The notes under the pieces: model-generated
Databases searched by the model: none
What the model was told of the DNA's origin: nothing
The model's input: the letters and a program-made list of their open reading frames with translations, nothing else
Source: Arsenicitalea aurantiaca
Lineage (GTDB): Bacteria > Pseudomonadota > Alphaproteobacteria > Rhizobiales > Devosiaceae
Reading direction: 5' to 3'
Assembly: GCF_003994485.1 (NCBI RefSeq)
Contig: NZ_RZNJ01000002.1
Span: 495,255-559,254, forward strand
DNA length: 64,000 nucleotides
In this document: piece by piece, positions 43,941 through 54,005 of the stretch
How the letters are laid out: every line of letters begins with the position of its first letter
How positions within the stretch are numbered: position 1 is the first letter of the stretch
Position numbers and translations under genes: made by a program

Positions 43941-45502
43941 CCGACAAGCAAGACCGCGAACCCTTCTACGTCACCACTGCTATCTCCTATCCCAATGGCG
44001 ACCCGCATATCGGGCATGCCTATGAGATGATCGCCACCGATGCGATCGCGCGTTGGAAGCGACTCGAGGGCCGGGACGTCTTTTTCCTCACGGGCACTGA
44101 CGAGCACGGCATCAAGATGGTGCAGACCGCCCAGGCCCAGGGCATCACCGTGCAGGAGCTCGCAGAAAGAAACGCCGCACGGTTCAAGGCGTTGGCGGGT
44201 GCGCTCGACATTTCCAACGACGACTTCATTCGCACGACCGAAGAGCGGCATCACAGGTCCGCTCAGGATCTGTGGCGCAAAATGCTCGCCAATGGCGACA
44301 TCTATCAGTCGAGCTATGAAGGCTGGTATTCGGTGCGCGACGAAGCTTATTTCGACGAGAGCGAGCTTTCCGAGGACGGCGAGGGGCGAAAGTTTGCCCC
44401 TTCCGGCGCGCCGGTCGAGTGGGTGGTGGAGCCATCATACTTCTTCCGCCTATCGGCCTATCAGGACCGGTTGCTGAAGCATTACGAGGACAACCCCGAC
44501 TTCATCGCACCGCGCGAGCGCCGCAATGAAGTGATGTCCTTCGTCAAATCCGGGCTGCAGGACCTTTCGATTTCCCGCACCACCTTCGACTGGGGCATCC
44601 CCGTGCCCGACGCTCCGGGGCACGTGATGTATGTCTGGGTGGACGCCCTGACCAACTACATCACCGGCGTCGGATATCCCGATACCGAAAGCGAAAGCTT
44701 CAGGCGCTACTGGCCGGCAGACCTGCACGTCATCGGCAAGGACATCGTGCGCTTCCACACCGTCTACTGGCCGGCATTCCTGATGAGCGCAGGCCTTGCG
44801 GTGCAGCACCGCGTCTTCGCCCATGGCTTCCTGACGGTCGAGGGCAAGAAGATGAGCAAATCGCTCGGCAACGTCATCGATCCGTTCGCCCTGATCGAGG
44901 AGTTCGGCATCGACCCCGTCCGGTTCTACTGCCTGCGCGAGGTCAGCTTCGGGCAGGATGGTGATTTCGGCCGCGACAAATTCATCAATCGCAACAATGC
45001 CGATCTCGCCAATGACCTCGGTAACCTGGCGCAGCGTTCGCTTTCGATGATCGGCAAGAACTGCGCCGGCGTCGTGCCGAAACCTGGTGCCTATAGCGAA
45101 GCCGACCAGGCTTTGCTCACCCTCGCCGATACCGCGATTACCCGCGCGAGCGAGGCGATGGACCGGCAGCTCGTGCACGAGGCAGTCGCCGCACTCTGGG
45201 AGGTGGTCGGAGAAGCAAACCGCTACTTCGCGAGCCAGGAACCCTGGGCCTTGAAGAAAACCGATTTCGAGCGGATGGGCACGGTGCTCTACGTTACCGC
45301 CGAAACCATCAGGCGTGTCACGATCCCCGCATTGGCGTTCATCCCCGGATCGGCAGGCAAGATCCTCGACTTCCTCGCGGTTTCCGATGCCGACCGGCTG
45401 ATGTCCGATGCCGATGACGCGGGTGCATTGAAGCCCGGCACGGTGTTGCTGACGCCAGAGCCCGTCTTCCAGCGCTTCGAGCGCGACAAGGCTGGCGCCT
45501 GA
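43937..45502 (+). CDS. metG: Methionyl-tRNA synthetase
   Basis: Charges tRNA-Met, 521 residues, the short form without a C-terminal dimerisation domain. Class I motifs: HIGH in [11 protein letters not shown] and KMSKS in [15 protein letters not shown]. The connective domain lacks the zinc-knuckle cysteines of the E. coli enzyme, matching the zinc-free subclass. Other blocks: [26 protein letters not shown]. Overlaps holB and tatD at its ends, in the chain tmk-holB-metG-tatD. Confidence 0.97.
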   Translation: MTDKQDREPFYVTTAISYPNGDPHIGHAYEMIATDAIARWKRLEGRDVFFLTGTDEHGIKMVQTAQAQGITVQELAERNAARFKALAGALDISNDDFIRTTEERHHRSAQDLWRKMLANGDIYQSSYEGWYSVRDEAYFDESELSEDGEGRKFAPSGAPVEWVVEPSYFFRLSAYQDRLLKHYEDNPDFIAPRERRNEVMSFVKSGLQDLSISRTTFDWGIPVPDAPGHVMYVWVDALTNYITGVGYPDTESESFRRYWPADLHVIGKDIVRFHTVYWPAFLMSAGLAVQHRVFAHGFLTVEGKKMSKSLGNVIDPFALIEEFGIDPVRFYCLREVSFGQDGDFGRDKFINRNNADLANDLGNLAQRSLSMIGKNCAGVVPKPGAYSEADQALLTLADTAITRASEAMDRQLVHEAVAALWEVVGEANRYFASQEPWALKKTDFERMGTVLYVTAETIRRVTIPALAFIPGSAGKILDFLAVSDADRLMSDADDAGALKPGTVLLTPEPVFQRFERDKAGA

Positions 45503-46281
45503 TGCTGGTCGACAGCCACTGCCATCTCGATTTCGAAGCCCTGTCGGCCGATCTACCGGCGGTGCTGGCGCGCGCCGAGACCGCCGGCGTCGGCGCGATG
45601 GTGACCATATGCACGCGGGTCAAGAAATTCGACACGATCACCGCGATCGCCGACGCCTACAGCCAGGTCTGGTGCTCGGTGGGCACTCACCCGCACAATG
45701 CCGATGAGGAACTGGATATTGCCGCGCAGGACCTGATCGCGCTCTCCGAGCATCGCAAATGCGTTGCGATCGGGGAGGCGGGCCTCGACTATTTCTACGA
45801 CAACGCCCCGCGCGAGGCACAGGCAGAAGGGTTGCGGCGCCACATCGTCGCCGCCCGGGAAACCGGCCTGCCGCTGGTCATCCACAGCCGTGCGGCAGAC
45901 GATGACATGGTCCGGATCCTTCAGCAGTCAGCGGAGGAGGGGGCCTTCCCCTTCGTATTGCACTGCTTCACCGCAGGGCCGGAACTCGCGCGGGTCGGCC
46001 TCGAGCTGGGTGGCTATATTTCCTTCTCGGGCATCATCACCTTCAAGAATGCCGAGGAGATCCGCGCGATCGCCCGTGAAGTGCCTGGCGACCGGATACT
46101 CGTCGAAACCGACGCTCCATATCTGGCGCCGATCCCGCATCGTGGGGAGGCGAACGAGCCGGCTTACACGCGACACGCTGCCGAGAAACTGGCAGAGATC
46201 CGCGGCGTATCCTTCGGCCAACTGGCCGACCAGACGACCGCGAACTTCGCGCGTCTGTTCTCCAAGACCGGAATGGCATGA
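45502..46281 (+). CDS. tatD: TatD-family metal-dependent hydrolase
   Basis: Probable 3'-5' DNase/metal hydrolase of the TIM-barrel TatD family, 259 residues. Metal ligands are visible: HxH in DSHCHLDF at the N-terminus, Glu in AIGEAGLDYFYD, His in VIHSRAADDD, His in VLHCFTAG, and Asp in LVETDAPYLAP. ATG 45502 overlaps the metG stop. The downstream metallohydrolase gene overlaps its end by 4 bases. Confidence 0.94.
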   Translation: MLVDSHCHLDFEALSADLPAVLARAETAGVGAMVTICTRVKKFDTITAIADAYSQVWCSVGTHPHNADEELDIAAQDLIALSEHRKCVAIGEAGLDYFYDNAPREAQAEGLRRHIVAARETGLPLVIHSRAADDDMVRILQQSAEEGAFPFVLHCFTAGPELARVGLELGGYISFSGIITFKNAEEIRAIAREVPGDRILVETDAPYLAPIPHRGEANEPAYTRHAAEKLAEIRGVSFGQLADQTTANFARLFSKTGMA

Positions 46282-47114
46282 TGCCTGCTGCCCAGAGGAT
46301 CATCGCGACAATCCTGGGCTGCGGATCCTCCGGCGGCGTCCCGCGCATCGGCAATATCTGGGGCGCCTGCGACCCAAACGAGCCGCGCAACAGGCGGCGA
46401 CGCTGTTCGCTGCTGCTCGAAGGGTTTACCGAGGGCATTACGGCGCCCACACGCGTCCTCATCGATACAGGCTGCGACCTTCGCGAGCAGCTTCTCGAGG
46501 CCGAAGTGGACCGGCTCGACGCCGTTCTCTACACCCACGAGCACGCCGACCACACTCATGGCATCGATGACCTCCGGGTCCTGGCGCTCAACAACCGGCG
46601 CCGGGTGAACGTCTACTTCACCCAGGAAGCCGCCGCCCGGATCGTGCCGTCCTTCGCTTATTGCTTCACCGCGCCGGCCGGCAGTGACTATCCGCCCATC
46701 CTCAACCAGCACATCATCGAGCCTGGCGATACGCTCGAGGTCGATGGTCCGGGCGGAACGATCACCGTGCGCGCCTTCGACCAGATCCACGGCAACATCA
46801 ATTCGCTGGGCTTTCGCGTTGGCGGCTTCGCATATTCCTGCGACCTCTCAGCCTTGCCGCCACAGGCGCTGCCAAGCGTGAGCAATCTCGACATCTGGGT
46901 TCTAGACGCCTTGCGGCCGACGCCGCATCCGAGCCATCTGAGCCTGCCGGAATCGCTCAGGCTCATCGAGCAGCTTGCGCCTCGCCAGGCGGTGCTGACC
47001 AACCTGCACATCGATCTCGATTACACTGAGCTGCTGGCGACGACCCCGCCAAACGTCCAGCCGGCATTCGACGGCATGAAGATCGACGTCACCGCCGGTA
47101 GGGTCCTCGACTGA
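46278..47114 (+). CDS. Metallo-beta-lactamase-fold hydrolase (PhnP-like)
   Basis: A 278-residue MBL-fold phosphodiesterase-type protein. The Zn motif HxHxDH is HEHADH in LYTHEHADHTHGIDDL; N-terminal ATILGCGSSGGVPRIGNIWG and the C-terminal AVLTNLHIDLDY match PhnP-like proteins commonly found beside tatD and metG. PhnP acts on cyclic ribose phosphates in phosphonate degradation, but this chromosomal relative has no phn genes nearby, so its substrate is open. Confidence 0.9.
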   Translation: MMPAAQRIIATILGCGSSGGVPRIGNIWGACDPNEPRNRRRRCSLLLEGFTEGITAPTRVLIDTGCDLREQLLEAEVDRLDAVLYTHEHADHTHGIDDLRVLALNNRRRVNVYFTQEAAARIVPSFAYCFTAPAGSDYPPILNQHIIEPGDTLEVDGPGGTITVRAFDQIHGNINSLGFRVGGFAYSCDLSALPPQALPSVSNLDIWVLDALRPTPHPSHLSLPESLRLIEQLAPRQAVLTNLHIDLDYTELLATTPPNVQPAFDGMKIDVTAGRVLD

Positions 47115-47433
47115 GACAAGCGGCAGCGCGGGAATTTATCCACGCCTCCCGTATCCAAGCCATAATCGGCAATCGCAGCGCTGGAGCGCTGAAAACGCAG
47201 CAAAATCAACAAATCGATCTACCCAAAAGTTCCATAATATCTCTTATGCGAAAACCGGGTCGGTGACGTTGTCCCAGTACGACTGGCCTTTGCTGGCCTC
47301 TCGATCAGCTGATGCCGTCCCCTTTTCGTGAACCTGCATCGAGCCCTCAGCCCGGCCACCACTGCGTCGTCGACCAATGCGAGCCCCCTTATCTTCCGCT
47401 ACGGTGCGTCATCGATTCCTGCAGGAGCCTCAG
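47115..47433. other. 319-base intergenic region containing a dif-like site
   Basis: No protein frame of quality is present. It is notably AT-richer than its surroundings in 47180-47255, where the dif-like site lies (described separately). The right half leads to the mazG ribosome-binding site (AGGAG at about 47423). GCGCTGGAGCGC at about 47178 can form a short hairpin after the metallohydrolase gene. Confidence 0.6.
47227..47254 (-). other. dif: dif-like XerC/XerD recombination site
   Basis: Read on the minus strand the 28 bases divide 11-6-11: XerC arm TTTTCGCATAA, centre GAGATA, XerD arm TTATGGAACTT. The inner bases CGCATAA and TTATG are identical to those of E. coli dif, whose arms are GGTGCGCATAA and TTATGTTAAAT with a 6-base centre. 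It lies in a non-coding AT-rich patch, at a switch of prevailing gene strand and of GGGNAGGG orientation. Site of chromosome dimer resolution by XerCD with FtsK; identification by sequence resemblance only. Confidence 0.78.
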
Positions 47434-48249
47434 ATGCAGCCTTCACGCGAGCTCTCACGACTGGTCGAGATCATGGCTGCGCTACGCGATCGCGAGACCG
47501 GCTGCCCGTGGGACCTGGAACAGGATTTCGCATCGATCCGGCACTATACGATCGAAGAAGCCTATGAGGTTGCCGACGCGATCGAGCGAGAGGATTTTGA
47601 CGACCTTCGCGAGGAACTCGGTGATTTGATCCTGCAGCCGATCTACCACGCGCAAATGGCCGCCGAGCGCGGGCTCTTCGATATTGGCGACGTGATCGAG
47701 GCGATCACGCGTAAGCTGATCCGGCGTCACCCGCACGTCTTCGGAGACGTCGCGGCCGCAGATGCTGGCGGCGCCAAGGCCCGCTGGGAAGACATCAAGG
47801 CCGATGAGCGTGCTCAGAAAGCTGCGCGGAAGACTGTCGAGGCGACGTCTTCTGTCCTGGACGATGTCCCGCTGCCTCTGCCGGCCCTGGCCCGCGCCGA
47901 GAAGCTGGCAAAGCGTGCGGCGCGGGTCGGCTTCGACTGGCCCGATGGCGCCTCGGTGCTGGACAAGGTCGAAGAAGAGCTCGAAGAAGTTCGGGGCGCC
48001 ATGGCGGATGGCGACAAGCCGGCCATGCATGAGGAGATCGGCGATCTACTGTTTTCGGTTGCCAACCTGGCGCGCCATCTGGGTGTTGATGCCGAAGGCG
48101 CATTGCGCGATGCCAACCGCAAGTTCACCCGACGGTTTCACCATGTGGAAGAGCGCTGCCGCGAGGATGGTGTGGCCCTCGACGAGGCCGGCCTCGCTCA
48201 ACTGGAGGCTTACTGGACGGAAATACGCCGCGCCGATAAGCAGCGCTGA
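47434..48249 (+). CDS. mazG: Nucleoside triphosphate pyrophosphohydrolase MazG
   Basis: Hydrolyses (d)NTPs to monophosphates, a house-cleaning function. The 271-residue product has two MazG domains; metal-binding EExxE/D motifs are visible in the first (DLREELGDLILQ) and second (EEIGDLLFSV). N-terminal signature LRDRETGCPWDLEQDFASI. The start ATG 47434 (MQPSRELSRL) has AGGAG 6-7 bases upstream; the frame extension to 47377 is not supported. Convergent with hflX, 2 bases apart. Confidence 0.95.
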   Translation: MQPSRELSRLVEIMAALRDRETGCPWDLEQDFASIRHYTIEEAYEVADAIEREDFDDLREELGDLILQPIYHAQMAAERGLFDIGDVIEAITRKLIRRHPHVFGDVAAADAGGAKARWEDIKADERAQKAARKTVEATSSVLDDVPLPLPALARAEKLAKRAARVGFDWPDGASVLDKVEEELEEVRGAMADGDKPAMHEEIGDLLFSVANLARHLGVDAEGALRDANRKFTRRFHHVEERCREDGVALDEAGLAQLEAYWTEIRRADKQR

Positions 48250-48251
48250 AC

Positions 48252-49601
48252 TCAGGCAGGCATGATCCTGCCGGCATAGCGGCTTGCAAAGGCTGCACTA
48301 TGTCGAGGCTCGACCCGCACTTCGAATGTGACGCCCTCCGGGTCACTCTCGTCGCGGGAAATGATCTCGGCGTGGTTGTAGAGCCATCCGACCTCTGCAC
48401 CGTCGCTGTGCGGCAGATAAAGCTTGTAGCGCCGGCTTTGCTCTGCGAGCGCGGTTTCAACGGCAAGCTTGAGGTCGTCCAGCCCCTCGCCCGTTACTGC
48501 CGAGACGGGCACTGTGGCAACCACCCTCCCCGCCGGATGCACGCCTTCGAGCAGCACCTCGCGATCTTCCGCCGGGATCAAATCGATCTTGTTCCAGACC
48601 TCGATGATCGCTGCACTGTCGGCGGTGACACCCAGATCGCCCAAGACCTTCAGGACATCCTCGGCCTGCGCATTGTGGTCGGGATTGGCGACGTCCCGCA
48701 CATGCAGGACGACGTCGGCATCCACGACCTCTTCGAGCGTTGCCCGGAACGCCGCGACGAGGTCCGTCGGCAGATCGGCGACGAACCCCACCGTGTCCGA
48801 GAGCATCACTTCTCGCCCATGCGGCAGCGCAATCTTGCGCACGGTGGTGTCCAGCGTCGCAAACAGCAGATCCTTGGCGAACACCTCCGAGCCGGTCAGT
48901 GCGTTGAACAGGCTGGACTTCCCCGCATTGGTGTACCCGACCAGCGCGACCACCTGGAACGGCACGTCATCGCGCCTGCCCTTCTGCTGGGAGCGCGTGC
49001 GCCGCACCTTCTCGATGCGTTCTTCGAGAAGCGCGATACGCTCCTGCAATTGGCGCCTGTCGCTCTCGATCTGCGTCTCGCCTGGCCCACCGAGGAAGCC
49101 GAAGCCACCGCGCTGGCGCTCAAGGTGGGTCCAGGAGCGCACGAGCCGGCTCTTCTGGTAGTTGAGATGGGCGAGCTCGACCTGGAGCACGCCCTCACGC
49201 GTTGCCGCGCGCTCGCCGAAAATCTCGAGAATGAGCGCGGTACGGTCGAGCACCTTGGCGCCGGTCTCGCGCTCGAGGTTGCGCTGCTGGATCGGCGTAA
49301 GCGCTGCATCCACGAGCAGGAGCTCGATGTCGTCAGCCTTCACCCGGTCGGCCAGGCTCTTGACCACGCCGCCTCCGAGGAGCGTCGACGGCTTGACCTC
49401 ACGTACGCGAACGACTTCTGAAAAGCGCACGTCGAGGCGGATGGCCTCGGCAAGCCCTTCGAATTCGGCCTGACGCGCTTCGATGCTGTGACGAGAAAAC
49501 CGCCCGCGGATGTCGGGCACGATCAGCCCAGCGCGGGTCGGCGCGATCGTCTGGTCCACGAAAGGCTGTAGACCAAGTTCCTCTTCTTCGAATTCGCCCA
49601 T
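48252..49601 (-). CDS. hflX: Ribosome-associated GTPase HflX
   Basis: GTPase that splits stalled ribosomes, 449 residues. N-terminal HflX domain with ARQAEFEGLAEAI and the glycine-rich loop GFGFLGGPGETQIE; then a coiled helix and the G domain: G1 GYTNAGKSSLFNALTG, G3 DTVGFVADLP, G4 NKID. Start is ATG 49601; a TTG immediately upstream is in frame. It follows hfq by 89 bases, the conserved hfq-hflX order. Confidence 0.96.
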   Translation of the reverse strand: MGEFEEEELGLQPFVDQTIAPTRAGLIVPDIRGRFSRHSIEARQAEFEGLAEAIRLDVRFSEVVRVREVKPSTLLGGGVVKSLADRVKADDIELLLVDAALTPIQQRNLERETGAKVLDRTALILEIFGERAATREGVLQVELAHLNYQKSRLVRSWTHLERQRGGFGFLGGPGETQIESDRRQLQERIALLEERIEKVRRTRSQQKGRRDDVPFQVVALVGYTNAGKSSLFNALTGSEVFAKDLLFATLDTTVRKIALPHGREVMLSDTVGFVADLPTDLVAAFRATLEEVVDADVVLHVRDVANPDHNAQAEDVLKVLGDLGVTADSAAIIEVWNKIDLIPAEDREVLLEGVHPAGRVVATVPVSAVTGEGLDDLKLAVETALAEQSRRYKLYLPHSDGAEVGWLYNHAEIISRDESDPEGVTFEVRVEPRHSAAFASRYAGRIMPA

Positions 49602-49690
49602 CAATTATGGCGCCCTGCCCCGCTCAACGCGTGACGGGCGCGCTCTCCTGTTCTGCATCTGCCGCGACCCGAAGGCGCGGCACTGCAGAG

Positions 49691-49945
49691 TTAATCACTG
49701 TCGGCAGCGTTGTGTTCCGGGTCGAACAGCTGGATGGGTGCGCCGGGCATGATGGTCGAGATCGCATGCTTGTAGACGAGCTGCGATTGAGCATCGCGCC
49801 GCAGCAGCAGGCAGAAATTGTCGAACCAAGTGATGACGCCCTGAAGCTTGACCCCATTGACCAGAAAGATGGTGACCGGGACCTTCTGCTTGCGCACGTG
49901 GTTCAGGAACGCGTCCTGAAGATTTTGCGTCTTTTCGCCGGGCAT
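49691..49945 (-). CDS. hfq: RNA chaperone Hfq
   Basis: Hexameric Sm-like chaperone for small RNAs, 84 residues. Sm1 motif [20 protein letters not shown] and Sm2 motif YKHAIST are intact, with [20 protein letters not shown] between. The start ATG 49945 ([11 protein letters not shown]) has GAGG 6 bases upstream; the frame upstream to 50065 is not Hfq. The 191-base gap from ntrX suggests its own promoter. Confidence 0.97.
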   Translation of the reverse strand: MPGEKTQNLQDAFLNHVRKQKVPVTIFLVNGVKLQGVITWFDNFCLLLRRDAQSQLVYKHAISTIMPGAPIQLFDPEHNAADSD

Positions 49946-50136
49946 TTTTGGCCTCTTTTTCGGCGGCAGTGTGTCTTCAACGATCCTTCGGATCGCCAAT
50001 TTGTCCACCCCGGAGATACCGCCCCGTCCCCCGGGAGGTGTCACTCCCTTGAGGAGCGACATCAAGAGTATGGCATGTTTGCAAAACGCTGCCTACCCGG
50101 CGCAAATGCATGGGCCGGTTGATGCTTTGGCCGGCC

Positions 50137-51519
50137 TCAGAGCCCGAGAGACTTGATCTTGCGATGGAGCGCGCTGCGTTCCATCCCCACGAACTCGGCG
50201 GTCTTGGAGATGTTGCCGCCAAAGCGCTCGATCTGCGCAAGCAGGTATTGACGCTCGAAAACTTCGCGAGCGTCACGCAGCGGCAAACTCATCAGATGCG
50301 CCGAAGCGTCCGTATCCCCAACTGTCGGAAGCACCTCGCCGATGTCCGAAGGCAGCATTGCAGCGGTAATGACCCCGTTCTCGGGCGCCTGGTCCTTCAG
50401 GAGGATGAGGAGGCGCTCAAGCGAGTTGCGGAGTTGACGGGCATTGCCCGGCCACTCCTGGGCCTGAAGAACAGCGACGGCATCCTCCCCGATGCTGAGC
50501 CGCGCCAGATTGTGCATTCGGCACACCTGCTCAATGAACACCTTGACCAGCGCCGGCACATCCTCGCGGCGCTCTCGGAGCGGCGTGAGCTGTATCGGGA
50601 CTATCGAGAGACGATGAAAGAGGTCGGAACGGAACTGGGCTTCCTCGATCTGCTGCGCGACGTTCTGCGAGCTCGAGGAGATGATCCGGACGTCGATCGG
50701 CACCGCAACCGCTCCGCCGACGCGGTTGAACTTGTTCTCGACCAGCGTACGCAGCAGCGAGGCCTGGGCCGCGGCAGGCAGCGTTGTGATCTCGGAAAGA
50801 TAGAGCGTACCCCCATGCGCGCGTTCGAGAGCCCCGACTTCCGTCCGCAAGGTCCCGGTCTTTTCGCGCGTCTCTCTTCCGAACAGCACCACCTGCACTT
50901 CGTCGGCCGAATAGAGCGAGCAGTTGATTTCCACGAATGGAGAATCGGCGCGCGGGCTGCGTTGATGGATCAGGCGGGCGCAGAGCCCCTTCCCCGTTCC
51001 CGAGGCACCCGAGATGAAAATGCGGGAATTGGTGGGCGCGGATTTTTCGATAAGGGACCTGATCTGGTGGAGCGCCGGGGACGTCCCGACCATCTCCACC
51101 GTCTTGCCGGTGGAGCGTTCTCGCAGATCCGCGACTTCAGACTTGAGCCGCGTTGCCTCCATGGCCCGCTGCGTGATGAGCAGGAGGCGGTCGATCTTGA
51201 ATGGCTTTTCGATGTAGTCATAGGCCCCGCGCCGGATCGCCGAGACGGCCGTTTCCACGTTGCCGTGCCCCGAGATCATCACGACGGGCATCTCCGGATG
51301 GTGCGCCTGCAGAACGTCGAGCAGCTGCAATCCATCGAGACGACTGCCCTGCATCCAGATATCGAGAAAGACGAGGCTGGGGCGCCTGCGCGCGATTTCG
51401 TTCAGCGCCGAATCCGCGTCATGGGCCTGCCGGGTCTCATAGCCCTCGTCTTCCAGAATGCCCGCGATGAGGTCGCGGATATCGTCCTCGTCATCGATGA
51501 TGAGAATGTCGAGCGCCAT
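50137..51519 (-). CDS. ntrX: Nitrogen/redox response regulator NtrX
   Basis: Response regulator partner of NtrY, 460 residues. Receiver domain 1-120 (ILIIDDEDDIRDLIAGI; phosphoacceptor Asp in LVFLDIWM; Lys in EKPF), AAA+ domain with Walker A SGASGTGKGLCARLI, and C-terminal Fis-type helix-turn-helix (NISKTAEFVGMERSALHRKI). The sigma-54 contact loop GAFTGA is missing and the Walker B reads GGTLYLSEI, with Ser where NtrC has Asp. So it probably does not activate sigma-54 and may act as a plain DNA-binding regulator. ATG overlaps the ntrY stop by one base. Confidence 0.94.
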   Translation of the reverse strand: MALDILIIDDEDDIRDLIAGILEDEGYETRQAHDADSALNEIARRRPSLVFLDIWMQGSRLDGLQLLDVLQAHHPEMPVVMISGHGNVETAVSAIRRGAYDYIEKPFKIDRLLLITQRAMEATRLKSEVADLRERSTGKTVEMVGTSPALHQIRSLIEKSAPTNSRIFISGASGTGKGLCARLIHQRSPRADSPFVEINCSLYSADEVQVVLFGRETREKTGTLRTEVGALERAHGGTLYLSEITTLPAAAQASLLRTLVENKFNRVGGAVAVPIDVRIISSSSQNVAQQIEEAQFRSDLFHRLSIVPIQLTPLRERREDVPALVKVFIEQVCRMHNLARLSIGEDAVAVLQAQEWPGNARQLRNSLERLLILLKDQAPENGVITAAMLPSDIGEVLPTVGDTDASAHLMSLPLRDAREVFERQYLLAQIERFGGNISKTAEFVGMERSALHRKIKSLGL

Positions 51520-53861
51520 TATTTGTTTGCGACCGCTGGCAAGAGCGGCTCCTCTTGTTGTTGGGGCCCGAACGTGCCGTCCGCCGTCCGCGGATCGGCT
51601 GCCTCCTCGGCCTGCCGTTCAGGCATGTGCGCCATCAGGGTAAAGGTGAAGCAGGCGCCGACGCGGCCATGCGGATCTGGATCGGCGTCGACCAGTTCCA
51701 CCGTGCCGCCATGCTGCTCGATGATCTTGGCGACGATGGCTAGGCCGAGCCCAGTGCCCTTTTCGCGGGTGGTCATATAGGGCTCCAGCAGGCGCTGGCG
51801 GTTGTCCTTCGGCCAGCCCTTGCCATTGTCGCAGATCGAGACGCGCACGAAATCCCCCTCGCGCTGGGCACTGGCGATAATCCGTGGCGCCTCGATCTGG
51901 TCGAGCCCGACGCCTTCGATGGCCTCAACCGCGTTCTTGATGAGATTGGTCAGGCACTGTGAGATCAGACGGTGATCGAAGACGGCTTCCAGAGTTTCGT
52001 CTGGCAGATCGATGGCAATCTCGATCTCGGGCAGGCGAACGCTTTCGAGGAACACGGCCTGGCGGACGGTGTCCGAGAGGTCTCCCCGCTCGAGCGTGGC
52101 CTCGGGCATACGCGCGAAGGATGAGAATTCATCCACCATCCGCCCGATGTCTCCGACCTGCCGCACGATGGTGTTGATGCATTTGTCGAAGACCTCGAAA
52201 TCGTCCGAGAGCTTCGAAGCATATCGGCGGCGCAGGCGCTCGGCGGACAGCTGAATGGGTGTCAGCGGATTCTTGATCTCGTGGGCAATGCGGCGGGCGA
52301 CATCGGCCCAGGCGCCGGTGCGCTGCGCCGAAAGCAGGTCGGTAATGTCATCCAGCGTGACGACATAGCCCTTGGATTCCGTCATCGTCCCTTCGCGCGT
52401 CAGCTGCACCTGATAGGTGCGATAGTCAGGACCGGAGCCGATCTCGATCTGGTCGCGGATCTGCCCGCGCCGCGAGGACTTGGCCCGCTCGATGATGGGG
52501 GCAAGCGCAGGCACCATTTCATCGATGCCGCGGCCAATCAGGGTGATCTCGTCTACCCCGAACATTTCGCTGGCGCGTGCATTGACCAGCGTGATCGCGC
52601 CAAACGCGTCGAGCCCCACGATGCCTGCCGAGACGCCCTCCACCACGGCTTCGGTAAACTGCCGACGTTTTTCATTGGTTTCGTTAGCGCGAACAAGAGC
52701 TTCACGCTGGTTCTTCAGCTGCTGCGTCATGCGGTTGAAGCGGTTGCTGAGATCCCGAAGATCGCCCCTGCCCTCCTGAACCGGGACCTGAACATCGAGA
52801 TCACCGCGGCTGACGCGGTTGGAGGCGACCATGAGGTTCCGGATCGGATCGACGAAGCGGTTGGCCAGCGCAATGCCGATCCAGAGCGCAGCAAGTAGCA
52901 GCACCAGCGCCAGGCCGAAATACATGATCGTGAACGTGATCTGGAACACAAGGCGGTTGGACGCATACTCGCGATACTCGGTTATGTTCTCGTCCGTCAG
53001 GCGCATGAATTCGAGCACCTCGGGGTCGACGGGACGGGCGACGAACAGGAAGGTATCCTCGTAATTGCGCAGCTTGACGACGGAGCCGACGAGATTGGTC
53101 CGTCCCGGGGCGATGAGCGTCGGCACGCCCTCCTCGACACCCTCGGTCAGGCCATCCGGCACCTGTGGAGGCGTGCCCTGCGCATTGATTTGCGCGCGCA
53201 TCAGCGTGTCCCCGTCCCCCGAGATAAGGGAGGTGAAGGGTAGAGACCGCGTGATGGCGAGCGCAGTGAGGATGCGCTCGAAGCGGCTGCGATCGCTCTC
53301 GAATGTCCCCCGCGCCTGCTCGAGTTCGCTTGCCACCCAGATGATATCGTCGCGCAGAACCTGCGCGTGCTCGAGCATGTAGGAGCGCGCAACGAGCCGC
53401 GAACTTTCAACGATCGTGCGCGTCCGGTCCGAAAACCATTGGTCGAGACCCTGGTTCAGCGAGATGATCGCCACCACCGCGACGATGACGGCGGGGACGG
53501 AAGCTGCGAACGCAAACATCCCCACCATGCGCAATTGGAGGCCGGAGCCGGCTTGATTGCGCATGCGCGCCTGGATGAGGAGCACCGCCTCGGTCAGGAC
53601 GAGCGCAACCACCATCATGACGAGGATGCCGTTGAGCACCCACATCACTGTCCAGACCTCGGGCGCCGGATCGATCTCGGTCGTGCCCGTCATGACGAGG
53701 AACGAGACCGACGAGACGAGCACCGAGGCGAGGACGACGATCAGCCCGAGAAAGCGGAAACCCCTGCGATTGCCAAAGAAGGCGGGCGCGCGCGGGGGCG
53801 CATCGGCCCCGCTATCGATGGGCGAGCGCATCGCTTCTGGTGCCAGGGTTGCCTCGCTCAT
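51519..53861 (-). CDS. ntrY: Sensor histidine kinase NtrY
   Basis: Membrane sensor kinase of the NtrYX system, about 780 residues. Three helices in the first 150 residues, a periplasmic sensing region, a fourth helix near 310, HAMP domain (NRFVDPIRNLMVASNRVSRG), PAS domain (FTEAVVEGVSAGIVGLD), HisKA with phospho-His in [15 protein letters not shown], and HATPase_c with N-box NLIKNAVEAIE and G-box GTGLGLAI. Start is placed at ATG 53861; GTG 53867 is in frame. The Ala/Glu/Pro-rich end is variable in the family. Confidence 0.95.
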   Translation of the reverse strand: MSEATLAPEAMRSPIDSGADAPPRAPAFFGNRRGFRFLGLIVVLASVLVSSVSFLVMTGTTEIDPAPEVWTVMWVLNGILVMMVVALVLTEAVLLIQARMRNQAGSGLQLRMVGMFAFAASVPAVIVAVVAIISLNQGLDQWFSDRTRTIVESSRLVARSYMLEHAQVLRDDIIWVASELEQARGTFESDRSRFERILTALAITRSLPFTSLISGDGDTLMRAQINAQGTPPQVPDGLTEGVEEGVPTLIAPGRTNLVGSVVKLRNYEDTFLFVARPVDPEVLEFMRLTDENITEYREYASNRLVFQITFTIMYFGLALVLLLAALWIGIALANRFVDPIRNLMVASNRVSRGDLDVQVPVQEGRGDLRDLSNRFNRMTQQLKNQREALVRANETNEKRRQFTEAVVEGVSAGIVGLDAFGAITLVNARASEMFGVDEITLIGRGIDEMVPALAPIIERAKSSRRGQIRDQIEIGSGPDYRTYQVQLTREGTMTESKGYVVTLDDITDLLSAQRTGAWADVARRIAHEIKNPLTPIQLSAERLRRRYASKLSDDFEVFDKCINTIVRQVGDIGRMVDEFSSFARMPEATLERGDLSDTVRQAVFLESVRLPEIEIAIDLPDETLEAVFDHRLISQCLTNLIKNAVEAIEGVGLDQIEAPRIIASAQREGDFVRVSICDNGKGWPKDNRQRLLEPYMTTREKGTGLGLAIVAKIIEQHGGTVELVDADPDPHGRVGACFTFTLMAHMPERQAEEAADPRTADGTFGPQQQEEPLLPAVANK

Positions 53862-54005
53862 GTCCACACTTGCTGCTGGGAGTGGCCGTCCAGCTATCGA
53901 AACATCATGGCATCATAGTGTGGCCGACTTGTCGCAACCCTTCAAGACAAATGTTGCCAAAATGTGACACTTGGCGACTGGGAGGCGCTTCCCTTGCTGC
54001 CAGCC

